Both the position numbers and the translations under genes were made by a program. From positions 3,534,001-3,598,000 of the forward strand of contig JAQFVV010012497.1 in NCBI GenBank assembly GCA_028023455.1: a DNA stretch of 64,000 nucleotides. Reading direction: 5' to 3'. Source of the DNA: Epiperipatus broadwayi. Its lineage: Eukaryota > Onychophora > Udeonychophora > Euonychophora > Peripatidae. The notes under the pieces were generated by a model. The model made no database searches. It saw nothing but the letters and a program-made list of their open reading frames with translations, and was not told the origin of the DNA. This document shows, one piece after another, positions 36,001 through 48,989 of this stretch (position 1 is its first letter; each line of letters starts with the position of its first letter).

Positions 36001-36640
36001 AATTTGAAATATAGTTTCATTATTTAAAACATATTTTCAAAACAAAATACCTTTTTAAATGTTCAATTACAAAATCTCCATCCAAAAGAATATGCTACAA
36101 AATATGGATGTCTCATGAGGTTCCAAACAATCTATTTTTTCTAATTCCAACAGTAAAGCCAGTTGGATTTGATCTTCTAGAAATTACTAAAGTTTCATTA
36201 ATTGATTCCAAACAGCCTATGATTATTGTTCTCAACTGAATCATAAATGGAATATAACAGTGAGCAACTTATGTGAATGTGAAAAACATGAACCATAAAT
36301 CTTATAATTAATGACGATCAAATCTATGATTACAATAAGAGAATTGAATGAATTAATAAAACCTCTAGTGATTATATTTCCTGTTGGAATCTTAGTATAC
36401 ATTATTTTGTTAATATTTGTTAAAAATGAAAGTGACTAAAAAAAAGCAATCCATATACTAAATAAATAAATGAATATTAAAATAGGTCAAGATTAGCTGA
36501 ACATTTGAACTAGTATCAAGAAAAGTAAAGCAACAGATAAAAACAATATTCGTATCTCGTGGAAATGATAAATGGGAAATAAAATTGAACAAAAATTCCA
36601 TTTAAGTATAATTCTGATATATATTTTATATGAAAAAAGA
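33086..36640. other. AT-rich DNA without recognised gene
   Basis: Several short stretches of ordinary complexity occur (about 33,940-34,000 and 35,140-35,400) without any motif I can name. The 78-codon + strand frame at 34265-34501 shows no domain. Probably old, unrecognisable repeats. Confidence 0.4.
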
Positions 36641-36643
36641 TAA

Positions 36644-37431
36644 TTGTATACTCAGTGTAATGTGGCCACTTGATGGCACTGTTGCTCGCAAAAAGAATCA
36701 TGTAACGCTACTGGGCTGATAATTTTTTGCTTTCTGCTCTCTGCCAATTTTTCAAAGTATTTTTAAAAAATTTCCAATGGTATTTAACAGAATTTTCATT
36801 TTAAAAATATATAAAATAAAAGAATTTGAAAATGTGTATTATTTTTGAATGCAAATGAGAATAAATACATGCACTAGTCTGAGTGAACCAAGGTGGTAGT
36901 GCATAATGCTGGAATGTAGGAGGGCATCTCTGATGGTTTTGCTGATCTGAAGGAGTGGCAAGTGCATGATCTGGTCTGAGTGAACCAATATTTTGATTTC
37001 CAAAACAATGGACAACAGCAGCCATTGTATTACTCTCATAGCTGTTCTCCTGCAAATGTGCATTTTCATGTCACTTATGTGAAATGCTTCAACAACCTTC
37101 CCTTTTGCAATTATTTTCACCTTTCAAGATGTATAGGGAAATGGGGAAATGGACTTACAATTATTAGTACATAATAGTACATCAGGTAAGGTGTAAGATT
37201 CTTAATTTGAATGTACACCATACACCCTCACATTCTATGGTAATGATCTATGAAGTGTGTGCTATTTCCATAGTGACACAAAGCACAGTGTGCAATGGCA
37301 TCTATGCCTGCTAATGGCTAATATGAACAGAACTGTTCTATAGGCTGTAAGTTGGACCACATAAATGGCATTTATCTGTACTTTTGCAAGCAACAGTGTC
37401 ATCAAGTGGGTGCATTACACTGAGTATACAA
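36644..37431. mobile_element. Non-autonomous element with ~50-bp terminal inverted repeats
   Basis: The left end (36644-36693) and right end (37382-37431) are inverted copies beginning ttgtatactcagtgtaatg and sharing cacttgatg and cactgttgct. They bound about 790 bp. Inside, the phrase tctgagtgaacca occurs twice in direct orientation (about 36,877 and 36,974). The small overlapping frames inside have no recognisable transposase. This looks like a DNA-transposon-derived MITE-type element or a wide-looped fold-back repeat. Confidence 0.8.
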
Positions 37432-38330
37432 CTACCGAAAAAAATTAACATAATCAAAACCATACAATAAAAATATCCTTAATTAGTATTAAATATCTTA
37501 CTTCAAAATACTATTTTTTGTTTTTTATTCTGAGACAATAATTATTTCACAGTTATATATTCATTCTTTTCTCCTAATTGAGTAATCTCAAAGCATTACA
37601 ATACAAATGTTTTATCGAAGATTTGTGATTATGGTATTTTAGTTATATTTATATATTAGACTATTTCCATCATCTAATAGTATGTATTGAATGTTTTTAG
37701 AAAAATTTAATTTTATTTAAATTTTCTAATCATTTTAATATTCTATTAATTCTCAAATTTTAGAAATATATTTTTAAAGTGTAAAATACTTTAGTGTAAA
37801 ATACTTGTTTGTGTATTAAATATGTATGTCTGTGTGTATGTGTAAGAAAAAGAAAAGAAAAATCTGATATTAAGTATCTAAAAAAAGTCTAAAAATATAT
37901 TTGACACTGAATCAACATGAGTAATCAACATGAGTAAGATAACTAATTTTAGTAAGTATAATAGAAATAAAGTTTATTTAAAAAATACAATGATTAATTC
38001 TATAAATGTAAATACATGAAAGCAGTCAACACGTAAATAATACCAAGATGAAGTCCACCTCTATATATGGTCTAATAAGTTTATATGGACATTAAATAAA
38101 CCTCATTAAATCTGTAACTACAATCTGTTCTGAAAGCAGACTAACAAATAGTCAATAAAGCTAGTAATGCTCAAGTCTAGATATGTTTATAAATGTATAT
38201 AAATAAAAGCAGTCAACACTTAAACAATAGCTTTATCAACAACAATTAACAATCTCAATCTGTTGCCAAGGCAACCACTTTTTTTAACCTAAAAATATTG
38301 GAATTTATTATGACTATATGGACTTATCAA
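37432..38330. other. AT-rich DNA without recognised feature
   Basis: No gene is recognised. The final part leads into the LINE that starts near 38.33 kb. Confidence 0.5.
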
Positions 38331-39793
38331 GTTGTATTGCTTTTTCTTTAGGATACTTCCATTGTTCCAATTTTTAAAAATCAAAGGAATAGTCAAGATT
38401 GTAATAATTAGTGTAGAATATCATTATTATCCATTACAACTAAGATTTTTTTCAAGAATTTGGTTGAATAGATTGCTTCCAGTCATAGATGAATGGTTAC
38501 CAAAGACTCAATAAGATTTTAAAAAATCGAAAGCATTAGAGACAATTTTTGTTCACAACAAAAAGTGTTGGAACAAAAGATAATTTATATATTGCTTTTA
38601 TTAATTGTCAAAGCATTTGATTCAATTAATAAAACATATTTATAGCATTATTTACAATTAGATGATTGTTCACCAAAATGTTTTGATGAAATGATAGAAA
38701 GTGTCATCATTATTACATTTGAAAAATCAGTCATTTGAAATGAAAATGCGTGTTAATAAGGATGTATACTTGTTCCAAAATTGTTTTCAATTTTTATAGA
38801 AGTTGTCTTTGGAATTATTTATAGACATTTTAATAAAAAGATATCAAGATGATGAAAAACAAGAATTTTTTATTTCTTAGATTCTGGATTTACAATATGC
38901 TGCTGATGGTGCTATTTTTCCAATTCAAATGATGATTTACAGAATTACTTAATGTCTTGAATGCAATACATAAAGACTTTGATATAATAATTAATGTTCA
39001 AAAAATTCAAGTTTTATTATTTCCAGTAATGGAAGAAAACCCCTCAGCAACTTTAAGCTTGGATGGTTAGCAACTTGAGAATGTAAATCAATTAAAATTA
39101 TCTTGATAATTTTACTGGAAGAAAGATGAATAGACTCTAAAAGCTGTGGCTGCTTTTAACAAGTTATAGTGCAATTATTTTACCTAATTTATTGTATGGA
39201 AATGAGATTTAGACATTCTATCAATAGAATGTAAAGGCATTCGAAAAGTTTCATTAAAGAATATTTCATAAAATTGTAAAAACAAGATGGCAAAATCATA
39301 AAATCAATCAGTATATTCTTCAACTTGCTGGATGTTATATTATAAAGTGCAATATTCTAAAAACTGACTTTTTGGATTGGAAATATAAAATAAATAAAAA
39401 ATACAGAACTTCAAAATGTTTTATGATTAATACATGGTTTTATATCAAAAATATTATAAGAACGCGCAATATTAATTGTTTCCATTGGGAAAATATGACA
39501 GAAAATAAAATACATTGAAGAATTACAATTAAACATGGCACTGGTATTTTGAAAGAAAATTTTTCTGCTGTACAAATTAAATTGCAGCACTGCAAAATAT
39601 CAAACTGAAAAATGGAGCAGCACATAATATATGTGGATGTATTTGGGTTTCACATTTTGTTTGTATAGTAGAACAGGTTGTTTTTCTTTCTTTTCTTGGT
39701 GTAAAAATGGCTATATTCATTTGCCAGTGGCTGTTATATATTATGTATGTTTGCAATAATATATGATGTAAATATTGTAACGGTAAGAATTGT
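38330..39793 (+). mobile_element. Decayed LINE running into the assembly gap
   Basis: On + the frame gives IWLNRLLPVIDEWLPKTQ at about 38,458-38,511, then FRKSKALETIF after a small shift, the entry to the reverse transcriptase. Box A (AFINCQ..AFDSINKT) lies at about 38,592-38,634 and GCILVPKLFSIFIEVVFGI at about 38,758-38,818. The catalytic region is reduced to AADGAIF at about 38,893-38,915. The downstream LLYGNEI (about 39,190) and KMEQHI..DVFGF block precede 39,650. It shares its domain organisation with the LINE at 9.3-10.9 kb. Stops and frameshifts are frequent. Confidence 0.85.
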
Positions 39794-40293
39794 NNNNNNN
39801 NNNNNNNNNNNNNNNNNNNNNNNNNNNNNNNNNNNNNNNNNNNNNNNNNNNNNNNNNNNNNNNNNNNNNNNNNNNNNNNNNNNNNNNNNNNNNNNNNNNN
39901 NNNNNNNNNNNNNNNNNNNNNNNNNNNNNNNNNNNNNNNNNNNNNNNNNNNNNNNNNNNNNNNNNNNNNNNNNNNNNNNNNNNNNNNNNNNNNNNNNNNN
40001 NNNNNNNNNNNNNNNNNNNNNNNNNNNNNNNNNNNNNNNNNNNNNNNNNNNNNNNNNNNNNNNNNNNNNNNNNNNNNNNNNNNNNNNNNNNNNNNNNNNN
40101 NNNNNNNNNNNNNNNNNNNNNNNNNNNNNNNNNNNNNNNNNNNNNNNNNNNNNNNNNNNNNNNNNNNNNNNNNNNNNNNNNNNNNNNNNNNNNNNNNNNN
40201 NNNNNNNNNNNNNNNNNNNNNNNNNNNNNNNNNNNNNNNNNNNNNNNNNNNNNNNNNNNNNNNNNNNNNNNNNNNNNNNNNNNNNNNNNNNNN
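39794..40293. other. Assembly gap (500 N)
   Basis: Exactly 500 unknown bases, a conventional placeholder, so the true distance is unknown. It sits at the 3' end of a LINE, a position where repeats often break assemblies. Open frames crossing it have no meaning. Confidence 0.99.
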
Positions 40294-42640
40294 TTAATCA
40301 TATCACCCAGTTTATTATTCATGTCTTCTCTTAACATTTGATTATCTCTACTCATGTCAGATCTAACATTTATTATAGAAAGTATGTTAAGCAGTTATTT
40401 CAAGGAGAACTTTGTGATAGTACAGTAAAAGGGAAGGAAGATAAACCCTTTGAAAAATGGAGTAAGAGTTTGTTGCTTGAGAAAACTTATAGTAAGTATA
40501 ACTATACAGTAGATAATAATGTTCATAGTAACATTTCTCTGTTATTTTGTTCAGAAATATTGAGAGTAGTTGAAAAGTACATGGAGAGAGGAAAAGACTA
40601 ATATTGATTTGATAAATTTAGATGGCATGATTTCCTCCCTGACCCATGATTTGACTAATGGATTAATGAATTTGTGTATGACTGGAAAATAAAAGAATTT
40701 ATATAAGAACATATTTATTTGAAGTAGAGACAAATCAGTGACTCGCAGAATTATAAGTTCAAAAAGTTTTTGAATATATATGAGGGACCATTCCAAATAA
40801 AAAGAAAAGTGGGGGAGAATGCATTTCTCATAGAAACCCCAGAAGGTGAAAAAGGTACCTTCAATGCCCGAAGCTTAAAGCCAGCAGCACCACACAATTA
40901 AATAAAAAGACATTCACTAAAGTAACTTTATTAGTATGTCTTATGATATTTATTATTATGACCAAAAGTCATTAGTAATAGTGTAGATACACATATGAAA
41001 GACTAAAAAAAAAAAATAGAGTGAGAAATATTTATAGTCAAAGTACTTTTGAAAATTTTCATTGTATAGTATGCAAGTACTGTTTAAAATTAAACCTTGT
41101 AAAATTGACTAACGATGGTGGATGTGTTATTTAATGCATTGGAGATGTAGAGTGTAAGATTTTAATGTCTGTGCTATTTGTAAATTGTAAATATTTGTAT
41201 GGTTAAGTCTTTTCTTTGAGGAAGTTGACAGAACTATAGATGTGTGTTGTGGCTCATAACTCTATATAAAATTATATTGAAGTCTGAAGTCGACAGATGT
41301 CCCAGACTTATTATTATTCATTGGCAGGTAGGAAGAAATCCTTAATGGCAGGATTTATCTTTTAATATGAGTTATAATTTTAAAGAGAAATGTTTAGTAG
41401 TTTCCCTAACCTGTATAAAATAAAGCTATTCAAACATAAATGTCCCTGATTAGCATCAGTGTAGAGCACAGCTTGGTTTGTAAAGTAGTTGTCAGATCCT
41501 CCAGAAATTAAAATTAGGTTTAATTGACATTTAATCAGTTTACTTTAGTATTAGAAGTGATTTAAAAATGGGATATCTCTATTGTTTTGAATCTCCAGCT
41601 CACTGTATGAGTTAATTTTCATTTGTTTAGATTATTTTATAGGAAAAGTGACTTTAAGGTTGATATTTTCAATGTCCAAAGCAGGAATTGAATAAATATA
41701 AGATATTAAATAACTAAAGTTACATTCTCATTTTATGACAATATTGAATGTTTAAAATTTAGGCCCATAGTAGTGTCACTGAAGTGAACTACAGATATGT
41801 CTAAAGAAAATAATAATAAAAGCTATTGTTGAGTTTTAAGAAAATAAAACCGTGAATATGTATATATTTTAACAATGCAATGAAAATATATGATTATTAG
41901 AGAGTAACTAATAATATTTGGCTTATAAATGAATTTTGTTCCATAATATATTTGGCTTGTATGAAGCAAATACTAAATGATTTTCTTGTTTGACTCTAAT
42001 TTTAGAGCATTGTTGTTCAGAAAGTTGCAGAGAGGAATATAAAGATGTAATAATTTGATTGTGAAATTAAAAAAAAAAAAAAATACATATAGGTGAACTA
42101 ATTAGTCAAGCATAAATGGAATGAACGAATTCCACATTGCTTCTATGAGAATAAGATATTTTAAATTTTTTTTACTAACATTTCAAATGATATTAAAATC
42201 AAGACAGATGGAAATGATAGACGTTTATCTGTGCAGAAATTAAAATGTTTAATGATTTTAGAGAGGGAAAGAAAAAGGTGTCGTTATTTTTTTTTTTTCT
42301 GTAGAGGGGAGATGTTGTGAATGTTCAAATTGATGATCCAGGTATATATATATATATAAAAAAATAAACAATTCAGTACAATATAAGTTTAACTAAATAG
42401 GATCGATATTATTTTATATATTTCATATATGAATGCAGTCACCATAGTAACATTATTACATACAGTTCAATGTTTTTTATGTTGAGTATATGTGTTTATA
42501 AATTAATTTAAAAAAAATATTATTATTAAAAAATATAGATATGTGTAAATTATTGATGTTTATCAATAATTTAAAAGGTTATTATATCAATTTTGTATTT
42601 TGGTTTGTAAATAATAAAAAAAAATTGTAATCGAATTTGG
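40294..42640. other. AT-rich DNA; edge of the gap may hold a coiled-coil coding remnant
   Basis: Immediately right of the gap, the - strand reads RSDMSRDNQMLREDMNNKLG, a heptad-like charged sequence that might be the start of a retroelement gag or similar coiled coil, truncated by the gap. An 87-codon + strand frame (40338-40601) lacks recognisable domains. At about 40,805-40,910 a slightly GC-richer patch is unassigned. The rest is AT-rich. Confidence 0.35.
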
Positions 42641-43850
42641 ATTTAATTTTCATGTATCTTTTTATCCGAACTTACCCCAAAACCGCGCGAAAAGAAACTA
42701 TAAGAAAATTGATAGAATTGAGTTTTTAATTGAGTAATATTGTATGGTCGTCAAGATACGAAAAACGTCAGAAAGAGAACATATAAAAAAGACGCGACAG
42801 AATATAACAGGACTCTTTATCATTTTGCAATAGTAAAGGATAGATCTATTTTCTGTGTCTTAACAAATAAATTTTTTCAATATTTTTTTTTTTGTGTGTA
42901 AAACCATAAAACATGGAAAAATAGTGGAATTATCTGCCCGTTCAATCATTTAGTGGGCAGTTGCAAAAAGTTTCCGGGGAAGCGACAGCAAAGTAAAAAA
43001 AAAAAAAAAACCTATGAAATAAAAAAAAAAATGCTTTATAAAAAAAATGGATTGGCGTAAACATCGTCTCACGAGCAAAGGAACAAGACCCAACTGGATC
43101 AATTCACATCATAATAGGGATAATCAAAGTGCACTCACCTCTTCGGACAGAAAAAGAAAACTTTTAATGAAGTATTGTAAAGTTTACGATTATTATTTCT
43201 GACGGAGAAACTTCTCTTTACACTATAACTGAAGTCAATCGATAGACCAATAAATAGTGAACGAACAGACTTATATATATATGGTATGATTTTTTTTTTA
43301 TATGAAATGTGTGTGTATTAATTTTTTTTATATGTAATAAAATGGGATGATTTTTTTTTAATTATCTCTAAAAGTAATATAATTTATTAAATGAAAATGA
43401 TCGGAAAGACTCAAATATATTTATTATTTCATATTCATTTATCCGTAATTATTTTGATAAACAAATAGATTTTGATACCCTCCTATTTCACATTTTGGTA
43501 TCGGTTATATGTAAATTTTTTTAGTAAAATATCTAAGAGCCTTCCCGTCATTTACTCATTCATTTTTTTTTTTTTTGTCGTTATCGTTATTGCAACACAT
43601 ATATAGAGATACACATAGCAATTTGATCATTTCATTTAGTCAACCAATCTAAAATATAAAGTCATTTCGGATGTATTTTATCATTAATATTGCCAATTTT
43701 CTTTTCTATAATCTAATAAATTGAGTTAATTTAAATATCAAGACTAGTTTAATTATTTTGTTTTATTTGGATTGCGTAAGACGGCGTAGCTATTTAAGTA
43801 ACAGGATTCAAACTCAGCTTGGTAAGCGAATTGGAATATAAGATAAGGTA
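42640..43850. promoter_or_regulatory. CpG-retaining segment with divergent splice-donor-like sites: possible bidirectional promoter
   Basis: CpG dinucleotides are far more frequent here than in the flanking tens of kilobases (for example ccgcgcg near 42,683 and several more to 43,810). On - there are donor-like sites GTAAGT (42675 down to 42670) and GTGAGT (43138 down to 43133). On + there is GTATGT at 43848-43853, with GTAAGC at 43822. Outward-facing donors around a CpG-rich core would fit first exons of two divergent transcripts. No coding sequence or core promoter element is identified. Confidence 0.3.
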
Positions 43851-46800
43851 TGTTTTGCTTATTAGTATTTTATTTTGTTTCTATATGAATTTCATATTTA
43901 TATTTGCATTCGAATATTATATATACATATTATCATTTATCTTAGTTTAATATTACAAAGTCAATTATTTCATGTTTGTCTGATTCCGTCATAAAAATCT
44001 AAATAGATTATACTTTATCGTTTGGTTCAGAATAATTCGTCTTGGATATTTTTCTTAAACTCCTATAAAATGAAGAGAATAAACTTCATTGACCGATTTA
44101 ATTGAATATTGTTTTGATTTGTATAAATATCAATTATAATCATATGTTGCCAGTCAATTTTTATTCAATTGTTTAAAATTTCAAACAAGTTGTATTAATA
44201 CTCACAGGTGAATAAACATCCAATAGAAGCTCGATATATCTTTTATGTAATGTGGTTGGACATTGTAAAGTTAGAGATGAGCTAATAGAGTGTTGATATT
44301 AAACTCCAGTGAAGTATTCTATTTTAAAACCTAAACGAAGCACTAATTAAGCATCATTTTATTGGAAGATATTTGTGAATTATTTATAAATTATTTTGTA
44401 GCTTCTTAGTAAACCATCGACGTCTATTAATTTGTTTAAACATTTAAGTGAGTGCATAAATTTTCAAAGTGTTTATAAAATTATAATAAAACCAGTTGAT
44501 ACCCACAGAAAATTATTAATTAGAGATTGAAGTAGAAAGAATTGTATATCGCTTATTGACACGAGTGTTTATCTTTCTATTTAGCGTTTATTAAAATAGA
44601 TATATGTATATTTGGGTTCAAGTATTATTTTGTTTTGATATTTAAATAATGTCTATGTGTAAACAAATGTTTTGTAAAGTACTATTACAGGTACTTAGAA
44701 GCTTATCCATTAAGTTAAAAAGGCAGCATCTTTAAATAATAAAGTAGATTTAAATTACTATAACAGTAACAGGCTAATAAAATATATATTGGAATCTGTT
44801 TTAGTTATTAATTGGATTTGATTTTGATTAGATTGCCAATCAAGTAGTTAGCCTAATCCTATATTATTGTTTAGGGCAATAGTAGTTGGTTTCACTGCTC
44901 TTTGCAATTTATGTTGTAATTGTGATGGATTTGTTGATGTCTGGAGCAGATAGTCTCATTATTCCTCCATTTCACTTATAACTTAAGTAAATTAAACTTT
45001 AAGAGAGATTATTTGTGCTTTGTGATGGTTTATTACATAACGGCGACCCGATTGAGCTAGACCAGATTAATTTAAATTAGATTTTTAGATTTTTTATCAG
45101 ATCAGATTGATCATCCTAACCATCACCTTCATCCATCAATTCAATCAGTTACAAATTGGCACCAACATTTTGGGCCTTCTTTCTTCAATTTAAGTGGAAT
45201 ACAGCATTCAACAATTCCGACGGTTACAGTATGTTTTAAAACTATTTAGTCTTTTATGCATATATATATGTACACACACATAACTTTATTAATTATAAAA
45301 ATCAAACTCATGCTTGAATTATTATTTTCTTTTTATTTATGTTCTATTTTAACATTTGTTCATTTTTTTGCAGTATAATTTTTTATCTATATATTTTTTA
45401 TGCATAGGTGTGTGTATATATAGATATGTATTTGTGTTATATACTACACTTTTATCCCTGTTAATGAGAACAATTGATGCCCAAAATGCATCATAAATTA
45501 AAGACCTTGCCAATAATAATAATAATAAACAATTATAATGAGTTTCTATGAGGAAAAAATTAATTTGTTACTTTAAAATATATCGAAATTTGATTAAAAA
45601 ATTAAATCTTAAATTGGAAAAAAAAATTAATTACCGTAATGAATGAAGATTTTACTAATTATATTGTTTTAAAAAAATTATGATACTGTATAAAAACATT
45701 TCAGTAAAAACAATTTTTTTAAAAGCAAAAAAAAATAATTTTTTCATTGACAGTTTGAAATATTTTCTAATTAATGATTCATCAAATTAGAATAAAAGCA
45801 TGGGGGGGGGGATTTAATTACAATGCACATTTTAAAATAAAAAAATGTACATGTTAAAATTTATTTTTGATGTATTTTATATTCTATTGTCAACGTTATT
45901 TTATTTTTGTAATTAACAGTACTGCTACTATTATTTTATAACAAGGCTTTATGAATTGTATTTATTTTTCATAAATGCAGTGAAATTAAATAAACATTTG
46001 ATACAGAGATGCAGAAATTTCAATAATCTAAATAAGTAAATCTTTTTATTTTTGCCGATGCTAAAAATGTTTTTTTTTTTTTTTTTTAAACAGCCACCAT
46101 TATCAGAAATAAATTAAGAGATTATTAATTTTAATTTGAGCAAATAAATGACATTTTTAATTTTATGTTTAGTAATCTTTCATTATATAAAATTGATTAT
46201 TAATTGCATCTTACATGGAATAATTTTTCTTCCTTAAAATAATTTACAATTACAATGTATCATATTTTCAATTATGGATTAACACTTTTTTTTGCCACAA
46301 GCAAAATAACATTCATAAAAATTGTAGTCCATAATACTGTTTGAGTGAATATATTTTATCTAATGTACACAATTTAAAATTTAATATTAATATCTTTTAT
46401 TGTTATATGTGATTAAAGTATGTTTTTGATTACCTACTGTACTAAATGAAACTGGCATATTTTTTTGCTTTTATAGTCGTTAATTAAGATAAAAATCCAA
46501 AGTAAAGATTTGGATATATCACAAATGAAAACACTGCTTGCCTTACAAGGATTCTGGATGAAAATCAAATATAATATATTAATCATATTTTAATTCTATA
46601 TACAAAAATAATATTGTATACTATGTAATGAATAAACTATGTATGTCTATCACCATTTTATTTTTGGATCACATCTTCAGTGAAGTCACTATCCTATTAT
46701 GTCATAAATTTTATGGCCACAATTTTTTCAAAATGGTAGTGATTTAAAAAAGTTGTAAAACTGATTATAAATCAAAAAATTAATAGTGATCGCTATAGTG

Positions 46801-47252
46801 AATCCTCACGTAAAGGTTCATCACTAACCAGGATAAAGCTGTAAAAAACTCGGATATAGTTTAACAAAATTATTTTTCTATTAATCTAGATTTTAATTAA
46901 ACCATGATATATCAGTTTCAATTTTTTGACATTTCATGGAAATTTTGATAATAATTTGAGTGTGTGTATTTATATAATTACTCATTCATCAAAAGGCATA
47001 AAACTCATTTTATATAAGTATCAATAATGTATATTATTATAATAGAATGCTATTGGAGGTGACTATACTATCAAAATGTATTGCAAAATGCAATTTATTT
47101 AAAATGAACTATTTTAAAGTATATTACTAAAAATATATATTCAAATATTATTTTAATTATATATATTTTCATTATAAAACAATCTTTGCAGTTTTAATAT
47201 AGAACATTTTATTTTATCATCAATTATTTAGATTGTGTATATTTTGTTTCAG
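43851..47252. other. AT-rich DNA; one open segment around 45.05-45.23 kb
   Basis: Around 45,040-45,230 the sequence is less AT-biased. A + strand frame without its own Met (about 45,083-45,228) reads SDQIDHPNHHLHPSIQ and then SVTNWHQHFGPSFFNL, followed by a weak donor-like GTATGT. It may be an exon or a retroelement remnant; no domain is recognised. A run of ten G near 45,803 is unusual. Elsewhere nothing. Confidence 0.35.
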
Positions 47253-47822
47253 AGGTAGAATGGCCGGCTCTGAAGCTCAAAACCCATGGATTCCCAAGCA
47301 ATAAACCATTCTATTATTTATTATCAATTATTTACTATTGCAAACATTTTTTTTTTTTAAATATTGATAGTTTTTGTATTTCTTGAATATTTATTTCCCT
47401 TTATTTGCTGAAAAAAGTTTTTTATCGACAAAAATGTTTTCATTTTTTATTTAGGTTTTTATGACAAATTTTAAATGTCCATTTTATATATTCTTGTCAT
47501 TATGTTAAAATCGTAAATGAACATTGGGTGATTGATTATTCATTACCATACATGAGCCAATATTAGTGAGATCATTGATTTTACTTTTGAGGTTTTTGAG
47601 ATCAAGAAAACATCATGATTTTACTTATTTTTTTACAAGTTTAATATTACCTGTGTTTTTTTTTTTTGAAAGATGTGTTTATATGTACATGAATGTTTTA
47701 TTCCTATTAATGTGATAATTGCAGTTGGTGTTGTTTATGAACAGTGTGATTTTTAGAAATGGTGTGATCTTGGTCATGTATTTCTCAAGGGCGTGGCAGA
47801 ATGATTAAAGAAATATAATAAA
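47253..47822 (+). other. Possible terminal exon with a 14-codon open frame and poly(A) signal
   Basis: A good acceptor (tattttgtttcag, AG at 47251-47252) precedes a short GC-richer stretch. ATG at 47260 opens MAGSEAQNPWIPKQ and a TAA at 47302-47304. The same frame is open back to the acceptor (GR before the Met), so it could be the end of a longer spliced protein. AATAAA follows at 47817-47822. Codon and base composition differ clearly from the AT-rich flanks. I recognise no family, and no upstream exon in matching phase was found. Confidence 0.3.
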
Positions 47823-48002
47823 ATTTCCATATCTATGCCATTTTGTTTTATATCTCTATGGTAAATTGCTGAAAATTATGGATAATAGAACATCATATAA
47901 TTTATTTTTAACACACACATACATATATACAGTATAATATGGTTGTCTTTAATGTTTTATTCATATCTACAATAAAATTTAATTACCCTATTATGATTTG
48001 AT

Positions 48003-48125
48003 CCAGTCTCTGAACTTTAAGGTCAGTAAAAAAGTTATTCCAACTCTACCACTTACAATGCTTGAACTTCTTATGAGCACCTGAGAAATAAATCATTGAA
48101 TTGTTTTTATAGATAAAATTAAAAA
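48003..48125 (+). mobile_element. SINE tail, second copy of the 33.0-kb family
   Basis: The segment around 48,060-48,120 (gaacttcttatgagcacctg, agaaataaatcattgaatt) aligns with 32,999-33,075. The tRNA-like head is not clear in this copy. It ends in an A-rich stretch. Non-coding. Confidence 0.65.
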
Positions 48126-48812
48126 ACTGTGCTTATTACGTCATCAGTAAATATAATTAAAAAAATAATAGAATAATAAATGTACTGTATACCAATCAGA
48201 TTATGCATATAAATAAATATTTTCATTCAATCAATCTGTTTTTCCCTCTCTTTCTTTCAAAAAAATCCACATACTATTCTTTTTGATTGTGCTTAATAAT
48301 TTTAATTATGCAATTGTAATAATTTGACCAAAGACAACTCATGAAATACATAGTTAATGTCTGTCAAAGCTACACAGAATTGAAAAATCTAATATGCCAC
48401 CATTGAATCTATCCTCTAATTAAAATCTGTATGGATTACTTTATAATGTTCAAATAAATGAATACTTCATAAATAAAGATTGATGATAAAATGCAAATGA
48501 TACAATGCCTATATTTTGTTAAATTCATCTATTTTATGCATACACACTTGTATTAATAGCAACAACCATTTTCTTGTCATGCTTTTATGGTTACAGTAAG
48601 AACATTTGCACAACGAATTAGAAAATTAAATGTCATTAAAAATAGCCCCAAAAATACAAAATTAGTAATGGTAATAATTCTGTCAAACTTAAAAGAAACT
48701 GAAGAGTTTGATTTTAAAATTCATGTCTGAAATAGTTGGTATTATTAAAGTTGTGAGAGCAGAAAATAAGATATTTGTAAATCAAATAGCAATATATATA
48801 TATATATATAAT

Positions 48813-48989
48813 AGTAATTAAATATAAATATACAGTCTTCAATCTGCAGAAGTATTTTTGGTTAATCCCTTAACTCTCCTTAACTGCCATTAAATTTAAA
48901 AAAAAAAAAAAGGCAGTTGAGGAGGGTTAAAAAATTAACTGAAAGTACTTCTGCAGATTGAAAGACTGTATATTTATATTTAATTATCA
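48813..48989. repeat. Long hairpin element (MITE-like)
   Basis: The left arm (about 48813-48888) and right arm (about 48912-48989) are inverted copies with few differences, sharing cttctgcagattg and tatatttatatttaatta. The short loop contains a run of 13 A. A TA microsatellite lies directly to the left. No protein or hammerhead core is seen. Confidence 0.88.

Noticed and set aside
39741-40355. Open frames of about 180-200 codons across the gap
   Set aside because: They consist almost entirely of unknown bases.
45036-45070. Primer-binding-site-like sequence (taacggcgaccc) suggesting an LTR retrotransposon
   Set aside because: No matching pair of long terminal repeats or pol domain was found nearby.
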